A stretch of 64,000 nt of DNA, from contig JAJFFH010000051.1 in the NCBI GenBank assembly GCA_021776735.1, forward strand, positions 62,001 to 126,000. Reading direction: 5' to 3'. The position numbers and the translations under genes are program-made. Source of the DNA: Planctomycetota bacterium (GTDB taxonomy: Bacteria; Planctomycetota; PLA2). Below, in pieces: positions 1 to 8,195 of the stretch (position 1 is the first letter of the stretch; each line of letters begins with the position of its first letter). The notes beneath the pieces were generated by a model that was not told the origin of the DNA, searched no databases, and saw nothing but the letters and a program-made list of their open reading frames with translations.

Positions 1-72
1 GAGCAGATGGTCACCGCTTTCCGCGCCCACGGCTCCCACGTGTCGTACGAGCTGGCAGTAATCGTCCCGTAG
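1..72 (+). CDS. C-terminal end of an unidentified protein (partial)
   Basis: The first frame is open from base 1 to a TAG at 70-72 and gives 23 residues ending in ELAVIVP. The start lies outside the window. The tail carries no recognisable motif. It is followed by more than 700 bases without a gene and by a plus-strand terminator at 645-671, which fits a plus-strand transcript entering from the left. A stretch this short can be open by chance in G+C-rich DNA, so the call is tentative. Confidence 0.35.
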   Translation, partial: EQMVTAFRAHGSHVSYELAVIVP

Positions 73-95
73 CGGAACGCAGTCGGAGACAGCAA

Positions 96-107
96 ACGGA
101 CGGCGAT
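96..107 (+). repeat. Dispersed repeat, core ACGGACGGCGAT (copy 1, intergenic)
   Basis: Exact core preceded by gacagcaa. The 21 bases at 88-108 are identical to those at 26422-26442, although neither site is coding. Confidence 0.8.
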
Positions 108-116
108 GCTCGTTTG

Positions 117-141
117 GCGAATCGCCCGAGGGGCGATTCGC
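117..141. repeat. Perfect inverted repeat, 11-bp arms
   Basis: GCGAATCGCCC and GGGCGATTCGC are separated by GAG. There is no T-run, so it is not a standard terminator. The arm resembles the hairpins at 33076-33100 and 53036-53057. Confidence 0.7.
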
Positions 142-235
142 GCCCTCCGACTACGTAATCCCGCGAAGCGGAGTTACGAAAGAACGACGGAACCCTTCAA
201 GTGTCGGCTCACACCATCCAGGCCCCGTCGGAAAG

Positions 236-258
236 CAGGAAGGAAACATTCCTTCCTG
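236..258. repeat. Perfect inverted repeat, 10-bp arms
   Basis: CAGGAAGGAA and TTCCTTCCTG are separated by ACA. The tight loop and long stem would make a very stable RNA hairpin in either transcript. Confidence 0.7.
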
Positions 259-473
259 ACGGTGCTTGCTTGTCACCCCTAATGACACGAGGGTTCAGCG
301 GGATCCCTCCCTCGCTCCTGAAAAAAGAGTGGGCGCCTCTGGAAAGAGAATGGGCCCGCAACAGGCTTGGGATGCGCGGCGTGCGAAGCTGCACGTGCGG
401 GTGGGGCGGTGCCGTGCGGGTCTGCACCTCGAACGGTGCCCGGGCGACGAGCGATTGCCCTAAGTCCTTGGCA

Positions 474-522
474 TTAAAAAAATTAGGGGGACCAACGACG
501 TTGGGCGCCGTTTGGTCCCCCT
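474..522 (-). terminator. Rho-independent terminator for the minus-strand operon
   Basis: Read on the minus strand, the 11-bp stem AGGGGGACCAA / TTGGTCCCCCT (arms 485-495 and 512-522) is followed by AATTTTTTT. This is the first minus-strand hairpin with a T-run beyond the M48 peptidase gene and probably ends that operon. Confidence 0.75.
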
Positions 523-644
523 CTTGCTCTTAGGCATCTCGTTCGGTACCTGAAATAACCCAAGACAAGTAAAGAGAGTGATTTCGTTTGTACCCTTTTT
601 TCCTTAACTGAGAGCCCAACCATTGCGTTTCAGGTGTTTGAACG

Positions 645-671
645 CCCGGTCTCACGACCGGGTTTTTTTTT
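645..671 (+). terminator. Rho-independent terminator, plus strand
   Basis: CCCGGTC (645-651), loop TCAC, GACCGGG (656-662), then nine T residues to 671. It is a textbook intrinsic terminator facing a plus-strand transcript from upstream. Read from the minus strand it has no T-run. Confidence 0.85.
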
Positions 672-783
672 GTCTGGACCGAACGCTTTTGCGGCTCTTT
701 TGTCTGGACGGGACGATTTCAGTATAGCCGACCATGCCCCCGCCGCGCGCCCCCGCCGTGCCTCCACCGCCGGAGCCAGGGGC

Positions 784-1920
784 CTACGGCGAGAGCCGGG
801 CGACTTCGTCCGGGAGGGCGTCGCGGAGTACCGCCCAGGCCCGGGTTCGCTCCGGCGAGAGGCCGAGCGCGGACGTAAAGTCCATGAATGCGCCGAGCAG
901 CCGGCTCCGCACCGCGGATTCTGCCGCGGCGATTCGCGTGAGCGCCTCGCGCAGCTTTTGATCAACCGCATTCGCCCCGTGGTTTTCGGCAAAGCCCAGC
1001 ACCTTGTGGGCGAGGGTCTCGCCCACAAGTTCGGCCAGGGCCGTGCGTTCGGCTCCCGAAATGACATCGTCGTCGAGCACCAGGTGCGCCCCGAGCCAGG
1101 TCAGCGCGAGGCGGAAGACCTCCTCTTCCTGTTTTTCGAGGTGTCCGTCGCCGAGTTGCCCCAGTCGCGTCGCCACCGCCTCATCGATCTTGGCGAGCGA
1201 CGTCCCTGTGCCCGGGGTTCCGCTGAGGGAGTGATAGACGTCGGACTCGCTGAAACGGAGCAGCGCCCAGAGCCGTAGAGGTAGTCCCGGGTGGGAGGTG
1301 TGGAGTTCCCATTCGGAATCGACCTCGGCGGGGCGGTCGGTGAGTTGATCCAGGAATGCGTCGATGTCGAGCGAGAGCCCTTCGCCGCGCAGTCCGCAAG
1401 CCAGCTTGACCATCACGCGCGCGGCCGTGAAGACACTGCGGGTGGCCACGAGACCGACGCGGTCCGCCGAGATCTCCTTGTAGCGTTCCCGTGCGCGCGC
1501 CTGGACGACTTCAAACGTTGATCCGGGCTCGGGCTGGTTGCCGTGCTCGAGGCCGAGGTGGCCGAGTTCGTGGCCGATCGCGAAGTCGAGCTCGTTGGGC
1601 GCCAGCAACTCCACGAGTCCGCCGTTCAGCACGACAACCGGCCGATCGTACAGACCGTACGCCGGCGCGAACGCGTTGGCTTCCGGGTTGTTGACGACGT
1701 AGACCTCCGGCGGTTTGTCCAGCTCCAGATGGTCGCCGACCCGTTCGATCGCGCGTTGGATGTGCGGGGTCGCCGTCGGCGTGACGCGCAGACCGTTCGC
1801 CCGGAACTGCGCCACCATCGTGGCCATGCGGGAGCGGCCCTGCGGCGCGCGGTCGGTCGGGTCGTCCAGCGAGAACCGGACCGCGGCGCACCGCCCGCGA
1901 AATCCGCGTGCCGCACTCAT
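784..1920 (-). CDS. M48-family zinc metallopeptidase-like protein
   Basis: The protein has 378 residues. HELGH at about 117-121 is the HEXXH zinc site of M48 peptidases, and the downstream EISADR (Glu about 149) supplies the usual third ligand. The region around residues 76-101 (NNPEANAFA, VVLNGGLVELL) matches the M48 core. No signal peptide or membrane span is visible, unlike HtpX, so it probably acts in the cytoplasm. The C-terminal third is helical and contains a TerB-like segment (AERTALAELVGETL), echoing the next gene upstream. The ATG shares its A with the upstream TGA (TGATG), so translation is probably coupled; a GTG three bases earlier is the alternative start. I infer a protease or peptide-release partner of the adjacent Hsp70. 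Confidence 0.85.
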   Translation of the reverse strand: MSAARGFRGRCAAVRFSLDDPTDRAPQGRSRMATMVAQFRANGLRVTPTATPHIQRAIERVGDHLELDKPPEVYVVNNPEANAFAPAYGLYDRPVVVLNGGLVELLAPNELDFAIGHELGHLGLEHGNQPEPGSTFEVVQARARERYKEISADRVGLVATRSVFTAARVMVKLACGLRGEGLSLDIDAFLDQLTDRPAEVDSEWELHTSHPGLPLRLWALLRFSESDVYHSLSGTPGTGTSLAKIDEAVATRLGQLGDGHLEKQEEEVFRLALTWLGAHLVLDDDVISGAERTALAELVGETLAHKVLGFAENHGANAVDQKLREALTRIAAAESAVRSRLLGAFMDFTSALGLSPERTRAWAVLRDALPDEVARLSP

Positions 1921-3083
1921 CACTGGTTCGCCGTGAGTTCGCGGCGCAGTTTGGTGATGAGCTCAAGCCGGCGGGTCGCTTCCTCGCGCACGCTCTCGTC
2001 GTCGTGCGTCGCGCGGGCGCGCCACTTCTTGTACTCGCGGTTCAGGAACGCGATCTTCTCCGCGTGTGAGAGGCCCTCCGGCATGTCGAGCAGGGACTCG
2101 TCCTGCTTGTGCCCATACATGGAAAGGCGGAAGTTTCGGTCGTGCGCCTCCTTCGCAAAGTCGGCGGGGATGTGGAGCAGCTTGGCGAGCTGCGCGAGCG
2201 CTTTGGTCTCTTGTGTATCAACGACGTCGTCCGCGGCCACGACCCGTACGCAGAGTTCATAGGCCGACTGGTGATAGTCCGGACTGTCGAACTCGAGGAT
2301 TTCGCCGCACGTCTCGGTGATCAGCGCGGCCGACTTCACGGAACCCGAGACGAGCGTGGTGCGGGTCTCCTTCAGCATGTCCGACAGGCGCTTGCGTGCG
2401 TCCGCGTCGGCTTCGCGCGCGGCGAGGCGCTCGCGGAAGTAGCTCTGGATCACGGCCGTCTCGGTCCGGTCGATCGTCCCGTCGCTCGCACAAAAGGCGA
2501 GCGCGAGCTTCCCGATCAGCATTTCCTGTTGCTCGGAACGCTGCTCGAACTCCATGTAGCCGTGTTCGGTCTGTTCGAAGCTCTCGATCTTCGAAGCGGA
2601 CTGGAACACGCGCTCCTCGTTGCGCTGGTCGACGATATCGACGTAGATCCGGAACTTGCGCGTGCCCTGGTGCGGGCCGAGAAGCGCAAAGACGGGCACG
2701 ACGGCGATTTCGGCGTTTTGGACGACCGATTCCGCGTGCGGGATCTTCGAGTCGGTTTGCGCCAGAAAGAGCCCTTCCTCGTCGGCCAGGTCCGGAAGGC
2801 GGCAATAAACGGCAAAGCGCTCGTCCTTCGTGGTCTCGTCGACGACGCGAACCTGCACGCGAACGGGATAGCGCGCGCGGGGTACGACGATCGGGCCGTT
2901 CATGAAGACGCGCCAGATTGCAAAGGTTGATCCGCCATCCTCGATCGTGTCCGGCTTGATCCGCACCCTGAAACGCGGGGCTCTCCCGCCGCCCCGGTCC
3001 CGACCACGGCTGCTCCCGGTGTTTTCGGAGATAGCCCGGACGATCCAGATGACGATGACAACCAGCAGGAAGATGCCCTTCAT
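1920..3083 (-). CDS. Membrane-anchored TerB-like protein
   Basis: The protein has 387 residues. Residues 4-19 (IFLLVVIVIWIVRA) form an N-terminal membrane anchor, followed by an Arg/Gly-rich linker and a beta-rich part of about 150 residues of unknown type. The second half matches the helical TerB fold: an acidic DGTIDRTE segment and a second AADDVVDTQE segment, as in the paired acidic motifs of TerB that may bind metal. The C-terminus (FLNREYKKWRARATH and onward) is helical and charged and could be a chaperone-binding tail. It starts 2 bases after the Hsp70 stop and overlaps the M48 gene by 1 base. A membrane sensor or adaptor for the neighbouring chaperone is my inference. Confidence 0.75.
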   Translation of the reverse strand: MKGIFLLVVIVIWIVRAISENTGSSRGRDRGGGRAPRFRVRIKPDTIEDGGSTFAIWRVFMNGPIVVPRARYPVRVQVRVVDETTKDERFAVYCRLPDLADEEGLFLAQTDSKIPHAESVVQNAEIAVVPVFALLGPHQGTRKFRIYVDIVDQRNEERVFQSASKIESFEQTEHGYMEFEQRSEQQEMLIGKLALAFCASDGTIDRTETAVIQSYFRERLAAREADADARKRLSDMLKETRTTLVSGSVKSAALITETCGEILEFDSPDYHQSAYELCVRVVAADDVVDTQETKALAQLAKLLHIPADFAKEAHDRNFRLSMYGHKQDESLLDMPEGLSHAEKIAFLNREYKKWRARATHDDESVREEATRRLELITKLRRELTANQ

Positions 3084-3085
3084 CG

Positions 3086-4624
3086 CTACAGCTCCAGGTC
3101 GTCGAGGTCGCTCGTGTCGATTTCGGACTCGTCCGCCGACGAGCGGTTCGCCATGTCGAGGTCGAATTTCTTCGTATTGCCGCTCTGGACGTCCTTGAAC
3201 ACGCAGGCCATGCGGCCGTTGTGGTCGTACGAATAGGTGACCTCGATCGGACATCCCGCCCGGCGGCCGGAAGGAAGTGGCATCTGGCCTTCCACGATCT
3301 TGCGCACGAATTCCGGATCCTCGTCTTCTCCCTGCGTGATGACGCAGTCGATGCAATCCTGGTCGTCGTTGGTCGTGTAAAACGTGTCCGTGTGCCGAGC
3401 CGGCACCGGGCGGTTCTTCGGGATGATGATGGAGTTGCGCAGCCGCGTGACGCCGTGCAGCTCCTGCAGCACGAGCGTGCCGAAGCTGTGGTTCGTAACG
3501 TCGCGAATACTCGTCCGCGAGAGGTACGCCTTGGCTTCGTCGGGGAGGTTGCTCAACCCCTCCTTTTCCATCAGGACGCCGGCCTGGATCGCCGCGCCGA
3601 GGGCCACCGCTTCGTCCGGGTTGACGCCCGCCAGCGGGGGCTTGCCGAACTTCTTTTCGAGCATGGCGCGCACGGCCGGGATGCGGGTCGATCCGCCGAC
3701 GAGCAGGATGCCGTCGATGTCGCCGGTCGCGAGGTTGGCCTCCGTGAGCGCGTTTTCGACCAGCATCTCGGTACGCACGAGGTGATCGGCGATCAGGGCT
3801 TCGAATCCGGGCCGGTCGATCGTGACGTTCATGAGCTCGCCGTGTCCCTGCAGCGCGACGGCCGGGATTTCGTCGCGGCGCGACAGTGAGCACTTGTCGC
3901 GCTCCGCCTGCTGCAGGAGGGCGTGCCACGCGCCGTGGTCGTCGCGAATCGCCTTGCCCTTGGCCGCAGCGAACTGCTGGTCGTAGTGCTCGGCCAGCGC
4001 GACATCGAGGTTGTAGCCGCCGAGGTCGTGGTCCCCTTCCGAGGCCAACACCTCGACCGACGTCGGTGATGCGACGTTCACGATGGAGACGTCGAACGTC
4101 CCGCCGCCGAAGTCGTACACGAGCACGTTGCCCTTGACCCGCCCGGTGCTTGCGAACGCGATCGCGGCGGCAGTAGGCTCGTTGACGATCTTCAGCAGAC
4201 GGAGCCCCGCCGCCCGGGCCGCGTCCATCGTCGCCTTGCGCCGGATCTCGTCGAAGTACGCGGGGACGGTGACCACGGCGTGCTGCAGCGGTCCGAGCAC
4301 GGCCTCGGCGTCTTCTTTCACCTTTTTGAGCACGAGTGCGCTGATATCGACGGCGCCGTATTCCTTGCCATCGACTGAAAAACGCCACTTGGGGTCGCCC
4401 ATGCGCCGCTTGACCCAGCGCACGACGCGGTCGGGGTAGCCTCCGGCCGAGTCGGCTGCGTCGCGTCCGACCAGCGGCGAGCCGCTGCCCTGGAAAAACA
4501 CGGCGGACGCGGTCGTGCGTTCCCCCTCGCCGTTGGCGACGATCTCCGGCCGCCCGGCCGGGTTGATCACGGCCAGCGCCGAAAACGTCGTACCCAGGTC
4601 GATTCCGATCGCCGGATGTCCCAC
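3086..4624 (-). CDS. Short Hsp70-family (DnaK-like) chaperone
   Basis: The ATPase domain is complete: phosphate-1 motif GIDLGTTFSA at 7-16, phosphate-2 motif VYDFGGGTFDVS near 166, adenosine motif ILLVGGSTRIPAV near 305. A beta substrate-binding region follows (NHSFGTLVLQEL, IIPKNRPVPA). The protein stops at 512 residues with an acidic DTSDLDDLEL, about 125 shorter than DnaK, so the helical lid is largely missing. The short acidic end resembles the C-termini of some Hsp70s but is not EEVD. With a GrpE-like gene upstream and TerB and M48 genes downstream, it appears to be a specialised Hsp70, not the housekeeping DnaK. No DnaJ gene is nearby. Confidence 0.92.
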   Translation of the reverse strand: MGHPAIGIDLGTTFSALAVINPAGRPEIVANGEGERTTASAVFFQGSGSPLVGRDAADSAGGYPDRVVRWVKRRMGDPKWRFSVDGKEYGAVDISALVLKKVKEDAEAVLGPLQHAVVTVPAYFDEIRRKATMDAARAAGLRLLKIVNEPTAAAIAFASTGRVKGNVLVYDFGGGTFDVSIVNVASPTSVEVLASEGDHDLGGYNLDVALAEHYDQQFAAAKGKAIRDDHGAWHALLQQAERDKCSLSRRDEIPAVALQGHGELMNVTIDRPGFEALIADHLVRTEMLVENALTEANLATGDIDGILLVGGSTRIPAVRAMLEKKFGKPPLAGVNPDEAVALGAAIQAGVLMEKEGLSNLPDEAKAYLSRTSIRDVTNHSFGTLVLQELHGVTRLRNSIIIPKNRPVPARHTDTFYTTNDDQDCIDCVITQGEDEDPEFVRKIVEGQMPLPSGRRAGCPIEVTYSYDHNGRMACVFKDVQSGNTKKFDLDMANRSSADESEIDTSDLDDLEL

Positions 4625-4634
4625 TTGACCCTCC

Positions 4635-5210
4635 CTACTCTCTCGCGATATCGACCTCGGCCTTGCGCAGCATCTCGGTGCACCCGCCCGACGTCACTGA
4701 AAAACCGCACCGGTGAACGCGCGTGACCGCCGCGGCCTCGCCCTGGGTTTCGCCCGGCTCGCCTTCGGCCGCCAGCACTCGCATGCTCTTGCTGTCGTGC
4801 GGGGTGCCCGCCGCGGGCGCGATGATCTCGATCCCCAGACCGCGCATTTCGCCCTCGATCGTAGCGCGCAGGCTGCCGACGAACTCGCGCGCCGGATCGT
4901 CGGCGTCCCCGTCACGCTCCTGCCGGAACGCAATGTCGTGGATACGGAAGAGCGCGTGCAGCGACTGCAGCATGCCGTCCAGCCGATGCGCGTCGGCGTC
5001 CTTGAGGAGCGCGTTCTTGGCCTTGCGGGCGAAGTCGGCCACATCGTCCAGCCGCGCGGCCATCATGCCCACTTCGTCGCGCAGCGCGCCGAGAACCTCG
5101 GCCGCATTCGACTTTCGGGTTGCACGCCCTTCCGTACCAACATGCCTGGCCTCCGTCCCACCATGGCTGGCCTCCTCGCCATGGCTGGCAGCTCGCCCGT
5201 CCTGCGTCAT
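4635..5210 (-). CDS. GrpE-like nucleotide exchange factor (divergent)
   Basis: The protein has 191 residues. A low-complexity N-terminus precedes a long helical segment (VLGALRDEVGMMAARLDDVADFARKA, given here only to mark the coil at about 39-64), followed by a helix pair and a small C-terminal domain with a late turn like that of GrpE (VTRVHRCGFSV). Similarity to GrpE is weak, but its position directly before an Hsp70 with a 10-base gap supports the call. The first 40 residues contain a degenerate repeat (ASHGEE, ASHGGTE, ARHVGTE) that may be a later insertion. The ATG at 5210 is the only good start before the coil. Confidence 0.6.
   Translation of the reverse strand: MTQDGRAASHGEEASHGGTEARHVGTEGRATRKSNAAEVLGALRDEVGMMAARLDDVADFARKAKNALLKDADAHRLDGMLQSLHALFRIHDIAFRQERDGDADDPAREFVGSLRATIEGEMRGLGIEIIAPAAGTPHDSKSMRVLAAEGEPGETQGEAAAVTRVHRCGFSVTSGGCTEMLRKAEVDIARE
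5131..5190. repeat. Degenerate short tandem repeat in the GrpE-like gene
   Basis: Three imperfect units built around CATGGCTGGCCTCC begin near 5141, 5162 and 5180. On the coding strand they give SHGEE / SHGGTE / RHVGTE. They resemble TEARRHGGTE-type tandem repeats seen in many environmental genomes, a comparison from general knowledge. Confidence 0.5.
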
Positions 5211-5300
5211 CTTCGCCCTCCGCCCGATCTTCGCGGCCCGGGCAGCCGGAGAGCCAGTCTAGCAAAAAGTCGACTTGCGCTGCGCCGGGGCCGGAGCGGG

Positions 5301-5537
5301 CTAGAGCGCTTTCTGGAGTGCGCTCAGGAAATCGCGGTTGCCCGCGATCAGGTAGCGTTCTTCTTTTTGATCGACCGACTCGACGTCGGCGTCGCCCTTG
5401 GCGGACTCCCGGCACCAGTACTTCAGCATCGAGAAGACGGCCTCCTCGTTGGACGTGTTGAAATCAACCCCACGCTCCTCTTTGAGCGATTGCTGGATGG
5501 ACTCCAGGTCCTGGGGCGAGAGCATGATCCGCGGCAT
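5301..5537 (-). CDS. Small conserved-looking protein, unknown function
   Basis: The protein has 78 residues and begins MPRIMLSPQDLESIQQ. It starts 5 bases after the stop of the SUMF1-fold gene, so the two are probably co-transcribed. It is acidic and helical, with no signal peptide, membrane span or metal-binding Cys/His cluster. The frame extends upstream into the neighbouring gene, but the ATG at 5537 gives the normal spacing. The 90 bases to the GrpE-like gene hold no gene. I do not recognise the family. Placement between an exported protein and the chaperone unit is the only clue. Confidence 0.6.
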   Translation of the reverse strand: MPRIMLSPQDLESIQQSLKEERGVDFNTSNEEAVFSMLKYWCRESAKGDADVESVDQKEERYLIAGNRDFLSALQKAL

Positions 5538-5542
5538 GTCGG

Positions 5543-7987
5543 CTATTCTCCGCCCTTGTTCCAGTTGTGCCTGCCGAGCGCTCCCTTCGCGACCGGGAGA
5601 TCGAATCGGAAGTCGTAGGAAAAGTCGGATCGGCGGCGCCCGATCCAGCCGTTGGGCAGGATCCGGCATGCGGCCCAGAGCTCGGATTTCGCCTCGCCCG
5701 GCGGGGACTGACGCTTCTTGAGGTTGACCGGCTGCTCCTCGACCACGAAACGGATCGTGACCCGGTCTTTTTCAGCGTCCGCGGTCACCGTCGTCGCCAT
5801 GTTTTCGGGCTTGCGCACGCGCTTGACGCTCTTCTTGTCCAGCATGAAGATGCCCTCGGGCGGCATGATCCCGGCCTTGTTCGCCAAGCCGATGTAGCCG
5901 TACCAGTAGACGACGATCCACTCGCCCGGCGGCAGCGTCTTCTCGCGCCAAAGGCCGATCTCCGCCTGTTTTTTGCGCGTGGCGATCTCAAACGCGTCGG
6001 GCTCCGGCGGCTTCGGCGGCAGCTTGATTTCTTTCTTCTTCTTCTTGCTCGCCTGCTTGCGCCGTTTCACGGCCTCCGCGTACTCCTTGCGCTGCTTCTT
6101 GAGTGCGACGGCCTCGGCAGCGCTCATGCGAACGCCCGCACGGATCGCGACGTCCGAGCGCAAGGCGCCGAGAATCTGGAACTCACTGCCGTCGAGGTTC
6201 TTACCTCCCCGTTTCCACCGCTTGTCGACCGAGTCTTTCACCTTCTGGTTGAGGTCCGTCATCCAGGTCGGAACGAAGGCGATGCCCATGGCTTTTTCGC
6301 GGGCATGGACGTACGGCGCCTTGGCCGGCGTGATGTGGATAACATCGATGCCGGAGGCGCGGGGCATGGCGAATCCGATCGGGTTCTTGAGCCAGGTCGT
6401 GTTGCCGCGACCGTAGCAAAGCCGGAACAGCGAGTGGGACATGAGGTCCCAGCCCGGCTTCACGTGACGGACCAGACGCAGCCCGAGCGTATCGGCGCGG
6501 TTTTGGTACTTGAGGTCGAGCACGGCGTCACCGATCTTGGCCGAACGGGTCGAGAGTTGGACGAATCGCCAACCGTCGCCGTAGCTGGCTCCCTTGGCGG
6601 TCAGGGCGTAGTTCGTCAGGTCCGGGTCGGGAGTCGGGAGCTTGGGCCGTACATGCGGATGCAGGTCGTAGAACGTGCGGGTCATCTCCCAGACGTTGCC
6701 CAGCAGGTGGCGCACGCCCGACTTCGTGTCGCCGCCCGCGAACGCGGGGTCATCGACCCGCGCGGGGCCCTGTCCGATCACCTTTTCGTTGCCGCCGAAC
6801 GAATAGCGTTCCCATTGCGCCGCGTGGTTCCACGGACCGGGGATGGTGTGCTGCTCGGTGTTTGGCCGGTCGGGACGACCCGCGCGTTCGAACTCGTATT
6901 CCGACGGGAGATGGCACCCGGCCCACTCCGCAAATGCGAACATCTCGTTCGGCGATACGTCGCGCACCGGGAAAGAGGCGAAATCCTGGGAGCGCATCGG
7001 CGGACGGAGATTCTTGAGAATCGCCTCGTCCGGCACTGTGAAGGCTTCAGCCGGGCTGAGCGTGGGATCGAAGTACTCCCGGCCGACCCGGAGGCCGGAG
7101 AGCCTGCACCAGCCATACCAGGTTTGCGGAACCCGGTGACGGTACAGGGTCAGCTTGAGGCCCTTCGGCAGACGGAACTTCGCCGCGTTCTTCGCCGGCA
7201 CCTTGGCGTTGTGCGGAGGGTCTTCGGGGCTCCAATCGGGCTTCCACTGGACGGGCAAGGGCTTGGCCGGTTCTTCGGCTTTCTTGGCGGCATCGCCGTC
7301 CGTTTGCTCCCCGCCCTCTTCGGCCTCGTCGCCGTTCTTCTTCTTCTTCGGCTTTTTTCCATTCTTCTTTTTTCCACGTTTCTTCTTCGCGGGCTTCTTT
7401 TTGCCCGCGTTTTTTTTCTTCGGCTCCGCCTTGTCCGGCTTTTCTTCTTCTTCCGACTTTTTCTCTTCCGGCTTGGCCTCGGGTTTCTTCGGCTGGGCGG
7501 CTCCCGGGTTCTTCCAAGCGGCGACCAGCTTCTTCCAGTTCATGGCGTAGATCGCACGCCATTCGCTGGCGACGCCGCGGCCGCGGAACCGGACGTACTT
7601 CTCGGCGAGAGTCTCGAGAGTCTCGGACCCGTCGCAGACGTGCTCAACGCGGAAGTTCCGGTCCATGTAGTGCTTCCACTGCGCGTTCGTGATCTCGAAC
7701 CGGCCGACGTGGTAGGCCGGCAGGCTCAGCGCCGGGACTGCACCCCATTTGTCGTAGAGCAGGGCGCGCTTGAGATTGCCGTTGGTCGCCCGCCGCTTGT
7801 AGTCGTCGCTCGTGCAGCCTGGCTGGATTTTTCCGGCTGGCACATACACGAAGCCGGGCAGGGACGGCCCCTCCGGCACGCGCGCCGGTTTCTTGTCCGG
7901 TTTTTTGGAGGGCTCCTTGGCCAGGAGCGGGACGGCGAGGAGCGCCACGAGGGTGGGGGCGAGGAGGCCAAGATAACGGTACCGCAT
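5543..7987 (-). CDS. Exported protein with SUMF1/FGE-like fold
   Basis: The protein has 814 residues. Residues 1-23 are a signal peptide (YLGLLAPTLVALLAVPLLA). The SUMF1 fold is split by an insert: the first part has GFVYVPAG, the Cys-rich start and FEITNAQWKHYM; then comes a Lys/Glu/Pro-rich stretch of about 85 residues (EEKKSEEEEKPDK, KKKRGKKKNGKK); the second part has PVRDVSPNEMFAFAEWAG, LPSEYEFERAGR and HLLGNVWEMTRTF. The final block lacks the redox Cys pair of true formylglycine-generating enzymes, so it is probably a binding or structural member. About 300 further C-terminal residues are unassigned. The Lys-rich insert contains one copy of the dispersed 12-mer (read as TDGD). It is divergent from the LysM gene across 208 bases. 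Confidence 0.85.
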   Translation of the reverse strand: MRYRYLGLLAPTLVALLAVPLLAKEPSKKPDKKPARVPEGPSLPGFVYVPAGKIQPGCTSDDYKRRATNGNLKRALLYDKWGAVPALSLPAYHVGRFEITNAQWKHYMDRNFRVEHVCDGSETLETLAEKYVRFRGRGVASEWRAIYAMNWKKLVAAWKNPGAAQPKKPEAKPEEKKSEEEEKPDKAEPKKKNAGKKKPAKKKRGKKKNGKKPKKKKNGDEAEEGGEQTDGDAAKKAEEPAKPLPVQWKPDWSPEDPPHNAKVPAKNAAKFRLPKGLKLTLYRHRVPQTWYGWCRLSGLRVGREYFDPTLSPAEAFTVPDEAILKNLRPPMRSQDFASFPVRDVSPNEMFAFAEWAGCHLPSEYEFERAGRPDRPNTEQHTIPGPWNHAAQWERYSFGGNEKVIGQGPARVDDPAFAGGDTKSGVRHLLGNVWEMTRTFYDLHPHVRPKLPTPDPDLTNYALTAKGASYGDGWRFVQLSTRSAKIGDAVLDLKYQNRADTLGLRLVRHVKPGWDLMSHSLFRLCYGRGNTTWLKNPIGFAMPRASGIDVIHITPAKAPYVHAREKAMGIAFVPTWMTDLNQKVKDSVDKRWKRGGKNLDGSEFQILGALRSDVAIRAGVRMSAAEAVALKKQRKEYAEAVKRRKQASKKKKKEIKLPPKPPEPDAFEIATRKKQAEIGLWREKTLPPGEWIVVYWYGYIGLANKAGIMPPEGIFMLDKKSVKRVRKPENMATTVTADAEKDRVTIRFVVEEQPVNLKKRQSPPGEAKSELWAACRILPNGWIGRRRSDFSYDFRFDLPVAKGALGRHNWNKGGE
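7292..7303 (-). repeat. Dispersed repeat copy 2, inside the SUMF1-fold gene
   Basis: Exact core on the sense strand, read as TDGD in the Lys/Glu-rich insert. Its upstream flank gagcaa matches copies 1 and 6, so the homology extends beyond the core. Confidence 0.8.
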
Positions 7988-8195
7988 GGGGAAACTCCCA
8001 AGTTTATCACGGGGGGAGACTTGGCTGGCACCGACCGTCATACGCGACATGTGGGGGAGAAATATCAACAAGAACACAGCATCTGGTGGTTGGGGGTTGC
8101 GGTCTGCCGAATCCCCTGATAGCCTGCAAGCTGGCAGCGAGTCCGACGCCGCGCAATGTCGGCGTGAGTGTGTGCATGTAAGTCAGGGAGGCCTG

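Larger units (their letters stand above)
73..783. other. Non-coding, hairpin-rich intergenic region
   Basis: No reading frame here looks like a gene. The sequence is less G+C-biased than its surroundings and contains a row of inverted repeats: a perfect 11-bp stem at 117-141, an imperfect one near 155-177, a 10-bp stem at 236-258, a 5-bp stem at 271-287, and two terminator hairpins described separately. One copy of the dispersed 12-mer lies at 96-107. The density of hairpins before a plus-strand terminator suggests a structured transcript between about 190 and 640. I could not match it to RNase P, tmRNA, 6S, SRP RNA or a known riboswitch. Confidence 0.5.

Noticed and set aside
73-671. RNase P, tmRNA, 6S or SRP RNA
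   Set aside because: None of their conserved sequence blocks was found on either strand.
5543-7987. True formylglycine-generating enzyme
   Set aside because: The catalytic Cys pair is absent, so only the fold is claimed.
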